Shown here piece after piece: positions 27,401 through 36,045 of a stretch of DNA of 64,000 bases. Below the pieces are notes generated by a model. It was not told the origin of the DNA, ran no database searches, and saw only the letters and a list, made by a program, of their open reading frames with translations. The position numbers were made by a program, and so were the translations under genes. Within the stretch, counting starts at the first letter, position 1. Every line of letters starts with the position of its first letter. Source of the DNA: Akkermansia muciniphila (GTDB lineage Bacteria; Verrucomicrobiota; Verrucomicrobiia; Verrucomicrobiales; Akkermansiaceae); NCBI GenBank assembly GCA_945874895.1, contig CAMCIC010000004.1, forward strand, positions 62,001-126,000, in the 5' to 3' direction.

Positions 27401-30400
27401 TGGATGAAGCAGGCCGAAAACAGCGGGCTGGCGACCATCACCGCCGGCGGCCGGCAGACCGTGCTCAATTTTAACAGCGGCGGCATGACCCACAGCGCAG
27501 TCACACCCACCGGTGGACCGCTGCCGCAAGTGGGTTCCGATCCAGCGACCAGCGTCACAACCAACTCGGCGGTGTGCAACGGGCTGTTGGTCTCCCCCGG
27601 ATCAAGTGCGGCCACCGTGACACTCTACTGGGGAACCACGGACGGTGGCGACAACCCCGCCGCCTGGGCTAACAACCAATCGCTCGGCACTCCGGTGGCA
27701 GGCGCATTGGCGACCACGATCTCCGGACTGGCGGGTGGCACGACCTATTACTACCGGCACTTTACGTCCAACACTGAGGGCGATGTCTGGTCCAACTGTT
27801 CCACCTCCTTTCAAACCCTCATCCCACAGACGGTGACCGCCCCTCCCGGAGTTCCAGCTTTGCCCACCACCATCCTCACCGTCGGCTCCGTGCCACTGAC
27901 CTGGGCTGCGGTTGCGGATGCGACGAGCTATAACATCAAACGCGCCACCACCAGTGGCGGACCCTACACTACCATCAAGACCGCCCAGGCCACGGCCAGC
28001 TACACGGATACTACGGCGGTCAACGGCACCGTTTATTACTACGTCGTTTCCGCCGTGAATGCGGGCGGGGAAAGCGTGAACTCCGGGGAGTTGAAAGCCA
28101 CCTCGGCGGTCGTGCCCGCTGCTCCCACCGGTGTGGCGACGTCCATGGGCTACATGTATGCCCGCATTTCCTGGACCGCCACGCCCTGGGCCGCGACTTA
28201 CACGGTGAAGCGCTCGCCAACCAGTGGCGGACCCTACACTGTGATTGCCTCCGGATTGACGAGTCCCGTTTACGATGATCCGACGGCGGTGAACCTGAGC
28301 ACTTACTACTACGTCGTCTCGGCCACGAACGTCGCGGGCGAGGGAGCGAACTCCAGCCAGGTTTCCATCACCGTGAACGTGGCCAGTTATATCAACCAGC
28401 TCTCAGGAAACTGGAGCACGAACACTTGGTATCCAAATCCTCCGGGAACTCCGGTCTCCGGCACCACCACGATCATCGATTTTGGAAACAGCGCGGCGAT
28501 TTCCAGCAACAACGACATGGGGAGCTTCACTATCAACAAGCTTCGTTTCATGGATCAAGGCGTGACCCTCAACGGCAATGCCCTGCTCTTCAGCGGGAGC
28601 AACCCCACGGTGTCCAGTTTCAACAACGTGGCCAGCAGCATCGCCAACGCCCTCACGCTGGGCGCGACCACCACCTTCGATGTGGCGACCAACGTGCTCA
28701 CGGTCAACGGAGTCATCAGCGGCACCGGCGGACTGATCAAGACCGGCAATGGCACGCTGGTGCTGGGCGGCATCAACACTTACACCGGCAACACGACCAT
28801 GGGCAGCGGCACGCTTTCCCTGACAGCCAATGCGCCCGGACTGAAGAGCCTCATCTTTGGCGCGGCTCAGGCCAGCCCCAATACCGCCACCCTGATTGTC
28901 TCGGCAGACGCCACCGCCACCAGCCTCACCGCCTGGACGAACACCACCGCATCCAACTCCCTCTACATCGGAGCAGGCAAAACCCTGACCGTGAATGGCG
29001 CGGTGAACATCCACACCACCGGCTCAACCGGCACGAGGCTGGTCTTCAACCGGACTGGTGCCGTGCCCACATCCGCATTCACCGTCAATAACAGCGCCGC
29101 CGATTTCCTCTTCGCTCAGGCTACGGATACCGCTTCCACACGCATCAACACTCTCGACATGCGCAATGTCGGCACCTTCACCGCGAACGTCGCCAACTTC
29201 CGGAACGGCTGGTCCACGACAGTCAACTACGCAACGCCCGGCACGAACACTCTGTATCTTGCCACCAACAACACCATCACCACCGCAAGTGGCGGCACCC
29301 TGAGCGTGGGCGACACGAACATGAGCGGCGGTGGTGGCGGGGCCAGCACCCTCTATCTGGGCAGCGGTAACAACACGATCCAGTCCAATACCATCGCGGT
29401 CGGACGGAGCATGACCATTGATGGCTCCACGCCCACCGGCCGGATTCTTTTCAACGGCACAACAGGCAACCTCACCTTGCGCGGTTCCGCCGGTGGCTCC
29501 ACCGCCGTCACGAACTTCTACGTCGGCATGCACACGGACACGGGCTCGGCGCACCCGGACTCCAAACGCATCGGCCTCGTGGACCTCACCGATGGCACGA
29601 CGACCGGAGCCATCACCAACCTTTATTTGGGTTACAACACCCAGAACACGAACGCGGCAGGCGATGCCGAAGGAACCTTCCTGCTGGGAGGCAGAGCCAG
29701 CAGCCTGTCGGTTTCAAATCTCTATCTCGGCTATTCCACTGTCGCATCCAGTACCAATTACTACGCCAAAGGTGAACTCGATCTCAGCGACGGCACGTTG
29801 AATGTCACCGGCAATATCACCATGGCCTACGACGGTGCCTCTGGTGCCGCCGCGGGCATGGGCGGCACGCTCCTCCTCAGCGGCGGCACACTCACGGTGG
29901 GCGGAAACATCGTCGCTGGTGGTGCCAGCGGGGTTTCTTCCCTCACGCTGAATGGCGGCACGCTCGACATGACCGGCGGAGCCATCGGCAGCGCCACCAA
30001 CCCGGTGGACTCCCTCGTCTTTCAAAGCGGCACACTCCAGAATGTCGCCTCCATCAATGGCAGCGCGGGCCTTACCCAAACGGAAGCGGGCATGCTCGTC
30101 CTCAGCGGCAACAATACCTATGCCGGAAGGACCACCGTCGCGGGCGATACCGTGCAAGTCACCGGCACGCTGAGCGGCCCGGTCACGGTGAATGCCGGGG
30201 CCACCCTTTCCGGCAGCGGCACCATCGGCGGCGCTGTCATCGCCAATGGCGAACTGGCACCCGGCATCAATGGCGTCGGCAGACTGCAAATCAACAATGC
30301 GCTGACACTCGGATCCGCCAGCACCACCACAGTCTTCACAAACCGCACGGCATCCCCTAACAGCACGGGAGTCGGCGGGCTCACTACGATCACCTATGGC

Positions 30401-33400
30401 GGCACTCTCATAGTGTCGGATCTCGGTGGCGGGCTTGCCGTGGGGGACACTTTTGTCCTCTTCTCTTCCGGCAGCTATGCGGGTTCGTTCTCAGCCTTGG
30501 ATCTCCCAGCCTTGGGCGCGGGTCTGGTTTGGGATACCCGCAAGCTCTCGGTGAACGGCAGCATCGCAGTCTCTGTTGCGCCCGTCGTGACAGCGGTTGC
30601 CGGAACCGCCCAAGTCACCTTGAATTGGACCGCCATCCCCGGCGCGACCAGCTACAACATCAAGAGGTCATTGGTGAGCGGCGGCCCCTACACCCTCATC
30701 GCTTCCGGCGTGACGACGACCAGTTATACCGACACCAACCTCGATCCCTCCACCACCTATTACTACACCGTTTCCGCGGTGATCGCGGCCGTGGAAGGCG
30801 TCGATTCAAACGAGGTTTCCGCAGCCACCGCCGCCGGATCGATCGCCCGATACTGGGACACGAGCAGCACCGCCGGACTTCAGGGCGGAGCCGGCACCTG
30901 GAACACCGCCACCGCGGCATGGAGCAATGGCACTGGTGGAAACAGCCTGCTCCTGACCTGGCGTGACAACGTACCCGCCCTGTTCCAAAGCGGAACCAAC
31001 ACGGTCACGGTAAGCGGAACGATCGCTGTGGGCTCCATCGCCCAGTCACTCAACGGCACCAGCACCACCATCAACGGCGGCACCTTGCAACTCAACGGCA
31101 CGGGCGGAATCAGCAACGGAGTCTCCAGTGGAAACCAGTCGCTCACCATCAGCTCCGCGCTGGTCCTCAACTCTGCCACTTTCCCGGTCAACACCCAGCA
31201 GCCGATCAATCTGAACGGCGCGATGAGTGGATCCGCTGACTTGATCAAGACCGGTCCTTCCACCCTCACTCTTGGTGGAGCAAACACGGTCGCTGGCGAT
31301 GTGGTTCTCGACGCCGGCACGCTTTCCTATGGAAACAGCGCTTCCAAGGTGGAGGCGCTAACCTTCGGCGCGGCTCTGGGAAGCACCAACTCCAGCACCC
31401 TCAATCTGGCAGGAAATGTTACCGCCACCAGTCTCTCCGTGCGAAACAACAGCGTCGCCAACAACGTCATCTCCATCGCGTCCGGCAAGGTCCTCGCGAT
31501 CAACGGCGGTCTGACCATGAACACCGTGAGCGGCGGCACCGCCAACCTGGTCGTCAGCGGCGCGGGAGCGATGACGATCAGCAACCCCGCCGCCACCATC
31601 CTCATCGGCGCGACGAGTGATGCGAATACCCGCACCTTCAACCTGGACATGAGCGGACTGACCGGCGGCTTCACCACCCAGGTCGCGAACTTCTACGTCG
31701 GCAGGGCTACGGCCAGTGCCAACAGTGTTCCTAATGCCACGGTCAAACTCGCACCCAGCAGCAATATCTCCGCAGTCAACTTCAGCATCGGCGACGACAA
31801 CGGCAACGGCGGCAACGGCGGTGGTCAATCCACCACCGTGACGCTGGCCGGCGGCACGAATTTCTTCAAAACGACCACCCTCACGGTCGGGCGCATCAAA
31901 TCCGGTACCCAAACGCTGAACTTCGCCTCCGGCGGCGGCACTCTCGCCCTATCCGGCACGACCAGCGGCGCACTCGGAACGATGTATGTCGGCTACAAAC
32001 CTCACACCGGCAGCAGCAGCAACGTCACTGGTGTTGCGGATTTCTCCAACGGCACGGTCACGGGATCCATCGGCAATCTCTACGTCGGCCACATGACCTC
32101 ATCCCAAGGCAGCAACACTCCGAAAGCGGTCGGCACCTTCACGCTTGGAACAAGCTCCGCCAACAACCTGACGGTGACCAACCTGAACATCGGCACCTTC
32201 GTCGGCACCACTGTGCCGACATCCACCAAATATTCCGACGGCACGGTGAACCTCAAGGGCGGACAGTGGACGGTCACCACGGTGGACATGACCTCCGAGC
32301 AGTATAGCTTCGCCCGGCTCAATATTACCGGCGGCTCGATGGCCGTCTCCAACGTCATTACCGGCGGCCCCGGTGGCAATGAAGCGCTCACGCTTAACGG
32401 CGGCACGCTCGACATGACCGGCGGTGCCATCGGCGACGCCACCAACACCGTCACCACGCTCAATTTCCAAAGCGGAACTCTGAAGAACGTCACCACGATC
32501 AATGGAACCGCAGGCCTCACCAAAACGACGGCTGGCACGCTCACCCTAGATGGCACCATGGGATACACCGGTGTCACGACCATCAGCGCAGGCACCTTGC
32601 GGGTCGGCGCGGCGAGCGGCACGAATACCACCACCTCGCTCGCCACTTCCAGCAGCATCGTCAACAATGCCACGCTCATCCTCCGCCGCACCGATGCCGC
32701 CGAAGTCGATGTCGCAGGCAGCATCAGCGGCACAGGCAGCGTCCTTTACGAAGGCAGCGGCACCATAAACCAAAGCCGCTACACCGGTGACAGCGCCAGC
32801 ACCTACAGCGGCGCTACGTCAATCAGCAATGCCCGCGTGAACCTGACCACCGCCACAGGTTTCGGCAGTGGTGCCGTCACCATCAACAGCGGTGCCACCG
32901 CCTTCATCAACGGCGCAGGCACCGTGGCGAACCCCTTCACCCTCGCCGGCAACGGTTGGATCGAAACCGCCGGACAACTCGGTGCCCTACGACTGGCCGC
33001 CGGCAGCGTTTTGACCGGAGCCATCACCCTCGCCGGCAACACCCGCATCGCGGTCAACACCGCGGGCACCGCCACCATCAGCAGCCCCATCAGCGGTGCC
33101 TTCGACCTCGAAGTCGGCGAAGACTCGGCCGCCGGTATGCTCATTCTCACCGGCGCGCACACCTACACCGGCAACACCACCATCAGTGCGGGCACACTTG
33201 TAGTCGATGGCGTTCTTGCCTCGGGTGGCGGCGCGGTGACGGTAGGCGGGTCGGGAGTTCTCACCGGCACCGGTACGATCTATCGTCCGGTCATCATCAA
33301 CGGCCGTCTGGTCAACGGCATCGGAGGTGCAGGATCACTGGTTTTTTCCAACACGCTCACCCTGGCGGCGGGCAGCAGCACCACGATTTCCCTCAACCGC

Positions 33401-35131
33401 ACGGCCACTCCGAACTGCAGCCAACTCAGCAGCAGCGGTGCGATAACCTTCAGCGGCACCCTCAACGTGACCAACGCCGGAGAAACCTTGCAACTCGGTG
33501 ATCGCTTCGTGCTCTTCCCGACCGGCGGTCACTCGGGTTCGTTCAGTGCGATCAACCTGCCTTTGCTGGACTCGGGTTTCGTTTGGGACACCAGCAAGCT
33601 TTACGTGGACGGCAGCATCGAGGTGAAACGCGGCCTCGTGATCAACGCCAATCTCAAGCTGCATTTGGACGCCTCGAATCCATCCTCCCTGGTATTGGAT
33701 TCAAACAACCGGGTCAGACGCTGGAACGATGCCAACGGCGGCGCGAACTATGTCGCGCAGGATTCAGGCGCACAACAACCCACGTTAGTGGTCGCCCCCA
33801 CGCTCGGCCGGAAAATTATGGACTTCGGTCCTTTTGTGGCGGGATCCACCGGACAATGGCTCCAGTTCAAGGATGGCACGGGTGCCAACCTGAACCTTTC
33901 GAGCATCCGGTCGGTTTTCATCGTCATGAAGGGCGGCAATCACATGCTGGGCGACGACAATAATTACCACTTCCACCGGGCTCCTGACTATGCGTCAGCC
34001 ACCTGCCCTCTCTGGAGAAGCAGTTCTGCATCGGCAAATATCAGAAACGGCCAAACCTACCTGAATGGTGGTGCAGCGCCGATCGACGGGACCACGACGC
34101 CAATGCCCTCTGGCTATTGGCTGGCGAGCGTCATCACAAGCGGACCGGTCGAGGCGAGCCGACTGGCCTGTGACAGGAACGGCCGGACCGGCGGACAGCA
34201 AATTGCCGAGTTGCTGATCTACGACCGGGTCCTGACGGACAGTGAACGCCAAAGCACCGAAGCCTACCTGATGGCCAAGTGGTTTTCCGCAAACACGCCG
34301 CCAGTGATCACCGTGCCGCCAGCCATGACCGTGGAAGCGACGGGAACCAATGGAGCCGTCGTAAACTTTGCCACGACCGCAGTGGACCATACCGGCGGAT
34401 CCATCGCCACGGTGAACAGCCCGCCCTCTGGATCCACCTTCCCGATCGGCTCCACCCCGGTGACCGTCACCGCGACCGATGCCGAGAGATACTCTGCAAT
34501 CACGACGATGACCGTCACAGTTCAAGACAGCATCGCTCCGTCCATCACCGTGCCACAGAACATCACCGTGGGGGCAAGCGGTCCGGTTGGAGCAGTCGTG
34601 ACCTTCACAACCTCCGCCATCGACACGGTGAGCGGAAACTGCACCACGTCAAACACCCCGGCCTCCGGATCGACCTTTCCAGTCGGCACGACCACGGTGA
34701 GCGTAACGTCCAGCGACGTGGCGAACAACAGCGCGAGCAGCTCCTTCACGGTGACCGTCACGCCCATCGTCTCCGGCTACGCCACCTGGCAATCGGCCAA
34801 TGGGGCGGGCGGCCAGACCGTAGATCAGGACCACGACAACGATGGTGTGAAAAACGGGATCGAATACTTCATGGGCGCATCCGGCACCACCTTCACCGCG
34901 AATCCATGCGTCGTCAACGGAGCCATCACCTGGCCGATGGGAGCCACCTACACCGGCACCTACGGCACCCACTACATCGTCCAGACCTCCACTGACCTCA
35001 TCAACTGGACCCCCGCCACCGTCGGCGTGGGAGCCGGGTTTGTTGCTATCACTCCGGCCACCTCTGTCTCCTACACCCTTCCAGCAGCTGCCGGCAATCT
35101 GTTCATCCGTCTGCTCGTCAATCCGAACTGA
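24500..35131 (+). CDS. Giant exported multidomain protein with beta-strand repeats (3543 aa)
   Basis: The GTG start at 24500 leads into six QTS repeats, a signal peptide ending TLEAA (about residue 47), and two related beta domains (47-230 and 231-414). Residues about 415-1000 form a helix-rich region that looks enzymatic but matches no family I can name. Three fibronectin-III-like domains follow (about 1000-1295). Next come long tracts of autotransporter-associated beta-strand repeats (KTGNGTLVLGGINTYTGNTT), interrupted by another FN3 (about 2024-2112). The C-terminal part has a LamG-like domain (about 3047-3265), two HYR domains (3265-3424), an Asp-rich motif DQDHDNDGVKNGIEY (about 3442) and a terminal beta domain. 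No autotransporter barrel or PEP-CTERM anchor is visible. It probably acts at the cell surface on polysaccharide. GC content is clearly above that of genes outside the island. Confidence 0.88.
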   Translation: MKNQTSQTSQTSQTSQTSQTSRAFRAAFLSALCLSMLAICASTLEAAVIHWGAPRDIAGDTDVSTNGVLVKAIAKSGNEYPTVNGVTFCPAYGNDTVSGTNASNYATGSLPVGGGISQSYATLLSKNDYNTGTGSTVTLTINGLKTGYHYEIQVWMNDSSASGQGTLTVKSSGGADPWVQLDANKTGTTGGLGQHAIGTFTADGASQTVTFKGSVNGMIQAYQVRRVPAPLAAVAWGAWKEITGNTDVNTNGSAVKAYVFGSASPAAAINGVTFTRFAAQSVDTLSGFTTSSSDVFGSSSAPYSGFTSDYKKILGSGAYGGRNASMTLNSLTPGQWYEVQVWVNDSRALAGGRTVRINGSAFLNHNPGGPSDNLAYEGNTGHHMTGTFRASAASQRFDFVASSSAQINGLQLRSIPVVDSLAFDAMQRRQFTINSFIDGKMSTTQRFEKVHLLFGTGQIATAKTEARSASLWWGAGNEYTFDGYPAIDMVIRWKKYIDTTSRNAIKGRLPSINYVTPGTSNLQKLAWTMRFLGSEEFGEEAFQHPRNDYRASDPNCRKTLLQRLKDEANYGCREFASNDYSILNILPSLSIAQLAKDPELRAHATASFPAMLAQMAAVWQPKDNYIGVWSWRDYEDQNGKLGVFGSMLWQTFGSYVRSGEAKAMALLAASDYRVPTPILHAANQRSTVYTSRLYGGSASQTGFVSGDDYILFSACDNDNENNNWSHPYGVRWSGMTSYFWLGACSSDYAEDIRDAKNHGTNSYNMGTVQHRDSVLYAFDFTGPYPAATNVPYAQSQVPGSYTAMINDSATGRIYLHYGRVMIAVTSSIPFNWNPNSGIWSARHTPSPGDSEFRVAVGGVGYPLVAGNPAYKSTIDNANNRFAMAIETANPTEYAGATAAEQLAAFKADIVASTSISHLNAYPATGYYTNRHGDTLQKQSYDASGTRRPGYINGVSVDYNNWPILENPWMKQAENSGLATITAGGRQTVLNFNSGGMTHSAVTPTGGPLPQVGSDPATSVTTNSAVCNGLLVSPGSSAATVTLYWGTTDGGDNPAAWANNQSLGTPVAGALATTISGLAGGTTYYYRHFTSNTEGDVWSNCSTSFQTLIPQTVTAPPGVPALPTTILTVGSVPLTWAAVADATSYNIKRATTSGGPYTTIKTAQATASYTDTTAVNGTVYYYVVSAVNAGGESVNSGELKATSAVVPAAPTGVATSMGYMYARISWTATPWAATYTVKRSPTSGGPYTVIASGLTSPVYDDPTAVNLSTYYYVVSATNVAGEGANSSQVSITVNVASYINQLSGNWSTNTWYPNPPGTPVSGTTTIIDFGNSAAISSNNDMGSFTINKLRFMDQGVTLNGNALLFSGSNPTVSSFNNVASSIANALTLGATTTFDVATNVLTVNGVISGTGGLIKTGNGTLVLGGINTYTGNTTMGSGTLSLTANAPGLKSLIFGAAQASPNTATLIVSADATATSLTAWTNTTASNSLYIGAGKTLTVNGAVNIHTTGSTGTRLVFNRTGAVPTSAFTVNNSAADFLFAQATDTASTRINTLDMRNVGTFTANVANFRNGWSTTVNYATPGTNTLYLATNNTITTASGGTLSVGDTNMSGGGGGASTLYLGSGNNTIQSNTIAVGRSMTIDGSTPTGRILFNGTTGNLTLRGSAGGSTAVTNFYVGMHTDTGSAHPDSKRIGLVDLTDGTTTGAITNLYLGYNTQNTNAAGDAEGTFLLGGRASSLSVSNLYLGYSTVASSTNYYAKGELDLSDGTLNVTGNITMAYDGASGAAAGMGGTLLLSGGTLTVGGNIVAGGASGVSSLTLNGGTLDMTGGAIGSATNPVDSLVFQSGTLQNVASINGSAGLTQTEAGMLVLSGNNTYAGRTTVAGDTVQVTGTLSGPVTVNAGATLSGSGTIGGAVIANGELAPGINGVGRLQINNALTLGSASTTTVFTNRTASPNSTGVGGLTTITYGGTLIVSDLGGGLAVGDTFVLFSSGSYAGSFSALDLPALGAGLVWDTRKLSVNGSIAVSVAPVVTAVAGTAQVTLNWTAIPGATSYNIKRSLVSGGPYTLIASGVTTTSYTDTNLDPSTTYYYTVSAVIAAVEGVDSNEVSAATAAGSIARYWDTSSTAGLQGGAGTWNTATAAWSNGTGGNSLLLTWRDNVPALFQSGTNTVTVSGTIAVGSIAQSLNGTSTTINGGTLQLNGTGGISNGVSSGNQSLTISSALVLNSATFPVNTQQPINLNGAMSGSADLIKTGPSTLTLGGANTVAGDVVLDAGTLSYGNSASKVEALTFGAALGSTNSSTLNLAGNVTATSLSVRNNSVANNVISIASGKVLAINGGLTMNTVSGGTANLVVSGAGAMTISNPAATILIGATSDANTRTFNLDMSGLTGGFTTQVANFYVGRATASANSVPNATVKLAPSSNISAVNFSIGDDNGNGGNGGGQSTTVTLAGGTNFFKTTTLTVGRIKSGTQTLNFASGGGTLALSGTTSGALGTMYVGYKPHTGSSSNVTGVADFSNGTVTGSIGNLYVGHMTSSQGSNTPKAVGTFTLGTSSANNLTVTNLNIGTFVGTTVPTSTKYSDGTVNLKGGQWTVTTVDMTSEQYSFARLNITGGSMAVSNVITGGPGGNEALTLNGGTLDMTGGAIGDATNTVTTLNFQSGTLKNVTTINGTAGLTKTTAGTLTLDGTMGYTGVTTISAGTLRVGAASGTNTTTSLATSSSIVNNATLILRRTDAAEVDVAGSISGTGSVLYEGSGTINQSRYTGDSASTYSGATSISNARVNLTTATGFGSGAVTINSGATAFINGAGTVANPFTLAGNGWIETAGQLGALRLAAGSVLTGAITLAGNTRIAVNTAGTATISSPISGAFDLEVGEDSAAGMLILTGAHTYTGNTTISAGTLVVDGVLASGGGAVTVGGSGVLTGTGTIYRPVIINGRLVNGIGGAGSLVFSNTLTLAAGSSTTISLNRTATPNCSQLSSSGAITFSGTLNVTNAGETLQLGDRFVLFPTGGHSGSFSAINLPLLDSGFVWDTSKLYVDGSIEVKRGLVINANLKLHLDASNPSSLVLDSNNRVRRWNDANGGANYVAQDSGAQQPTLVVAPTLGRKIMDFGPFVAGSTGQWLQFKDGTGANLNLSSIRSVFIVMKGGNHMLGDDNNYHFHRAPDYASATCPLWRSSSASANIRNGQTYLNGGAAPIDGTTTPMPSGYWLASVITSGPVEASRLACDRNGRTGGQQIAELLIYDRVLTDSERQSTEAYLMAKWFSANTPPVITVPPAMTVEATGTNGAVVNFATTAVDHTGGSIATVNSPPSGSTFPIGSTPVTVTATDAERYSAITTMTVTVQDSIAPSITVPQNITVGASGPVGAVVTFTTSAIDTVSGNCTTSNTPASGSTFPVGTTTVSVTSSDVANNSASSSFTVTVTPIVSGYATWQSANGAGGQTVDQDHDNDGVKNGIEYFMGASGTTFTANPCVVNGAITWPMGATYTGTYGTHYIVQTSTDLINWTPATVGVGAGFVAITPATSVSYTLPAAAGNLFIRLLVNPN
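24509..24562 (+). repeat. Six tandem copies of a 9-base unit in the signal peptide
   Basis: CAAACTTCC is repeated six times without error and encodes (QTS)6 just before the hydrophobic part of the signal peptide. Because the unit is nine bases, gain or loss of copies keeps the frame and only lengthens or shortens the N-terminal region. Confidence 0.9.
29942..30001 (+). repeat. Copy 1 of a 60-base intragenic repeat
   Basis: These 60 bases, encoding LTLNGGTLDMTGGAIGSATN, match 32387-32446 with 55 identities. The repeat is part of a larger duplication at protein level inside the beta-strand repeat region. Confidence 0.8.
32387..32446 (+). repeat. Copy 2 of a 60-base intragenic repeat
   Basis: This segment encodes LTLNGGTLDMTGGAIGDATN and corresponds to 29942-30001, 2.4 kb upstream. 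Recombination between the copies would delete one block in frame. Confidence 0.8.
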
Positions 35132-35268
35132 GCACATCAGTCGATCCCGATCCACTATCAAAAAGAACAAAAACTGAAGGGCATGAACACCGGGCGAGGC
35201 TACTGCTGCCTCACTCACCTGTTCGAGTAGTAGACACCCCGCGGGGACTAATCGAACCAACGAACCAG

Positions 35269-35685
35269 ATGGAATTGACGTGCCGGATTCCGCCATTAGC
35301 GGCAGAATCCCCCGACCGTTCAGTCCCTTTCCGCTCCATCCGCCAGCAGCGCTTTTCGGCGGGTTTGGCATACAAATTAAAACGGCCGACCGTCTCCGAG
35401 TTCCGCGTCATTGAATCCGGACCGACCACTGCGGAAATCCAAATCGCAGAAGGCTCGGATCATGCGGTGGAGAATGGGACTTTCATTTGGAAGGGAGACT
35501 GGGGCCGCGGCCAGCTGCTCGCACAGGAAGCCTATCCCGCCGAAAGGCGCTGTTGGCGGTCAAATGTATCCCGCGTTTGGGACAGCAAGGGCCAGAAGGA
35601 AGCCAAGACCACGGATTTGGGGAAAGCCAGGATCCGCCTTGAGTATTCTTCCGAAGGTACCGGACTGAAGAAGGATTATCAATAA
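35269..35685 (+). pseudogene. Fragment of a secreted glycosidase-like protein
   Basis: The frame includes FRVIESGPTTAEIQIAEGSD, FIWKGDWGRGQLLAQEAYPA and ERRCWRSNVSRVW, which read like part of a real beta-rich enzyme, possibly an alpha-galactosidase-type (GH110-like) beta-helix protein. There is no signal peptide, and the first 30 residues look unrelated to the rest. At 138 aa it is far too short for such an enzyme. I treat it as a remnant at the distal end of the island. The family is a guess. Confidence 0.4.
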
Positions 35686-36045
35686 CAGTTGCGCCATATG
35701 TTGAGAGACCGGGTGGTAGTGCACAACACCCGCAGCAAATTCATTTCTTAGTTCTGTCATCGAATTAGAGCTCGAAGAAAAAATTCGGGGAGTCGGAAGA
35801 AATCATCAAGAAACACAAGGGAGGCAAAGTTATCAAAATCCTTTCTTGATCAACATGCAGGCTCATCATTCCGCGTTGGCGAGACCAGAGGTTCAAATCC
35901 TTCTTCCGCAACCCATTCAAAAAACGTTCATCCTCATTGGTTTATGGTTAATTTTTTGGTTTTTTCTGAAGGATCGAGATGCATTGCGTAAATCGCCAAG
36001 TTTGCTTGTAAGATTTCCTCTCATGGGACATTATCATGGTCGACG
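35686..36045. other. Gene-free end of the island
   Basis: No credible gene is visible. The stretch holds the tRNA-like repeat at 35890-35913 and AT-rich sequence (about 35920-36045) that probably contains the promoter of the DUF6797 gene starting at 36046. Confidence 0.5.
35890..35913 (+). repeat. Imperfect copy of the tRNA-fMet 3' end (candidate attachment site)
   Basis: The segment matches the T arm and acceptor end of tRNA-fMet (20859-20882) at 22 of 24 bases. A 9-base match to its anticodon arm (CAGGCTCAT, 35858-35866) lies just upstream. No 5' half exists, so it cannot be a functional tRNA. It is in the same orientation as the tRNA and about 15 kb away. Confidence 0.6.

Noticed and set aside
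26000-27529. 509-codon frame opposite the giant surface protein gene
   Set aside because: Long antisense frames are expected in GC-rich DNA; the product is rich in Gly, His, Val and Arg without motifs.
28426-33501. CRISPR-like array in the repeat-rich gene
   Set aside because: The repeats are degenerate coding repeats of a beta-strand protein, without regular spacers or cas genes.
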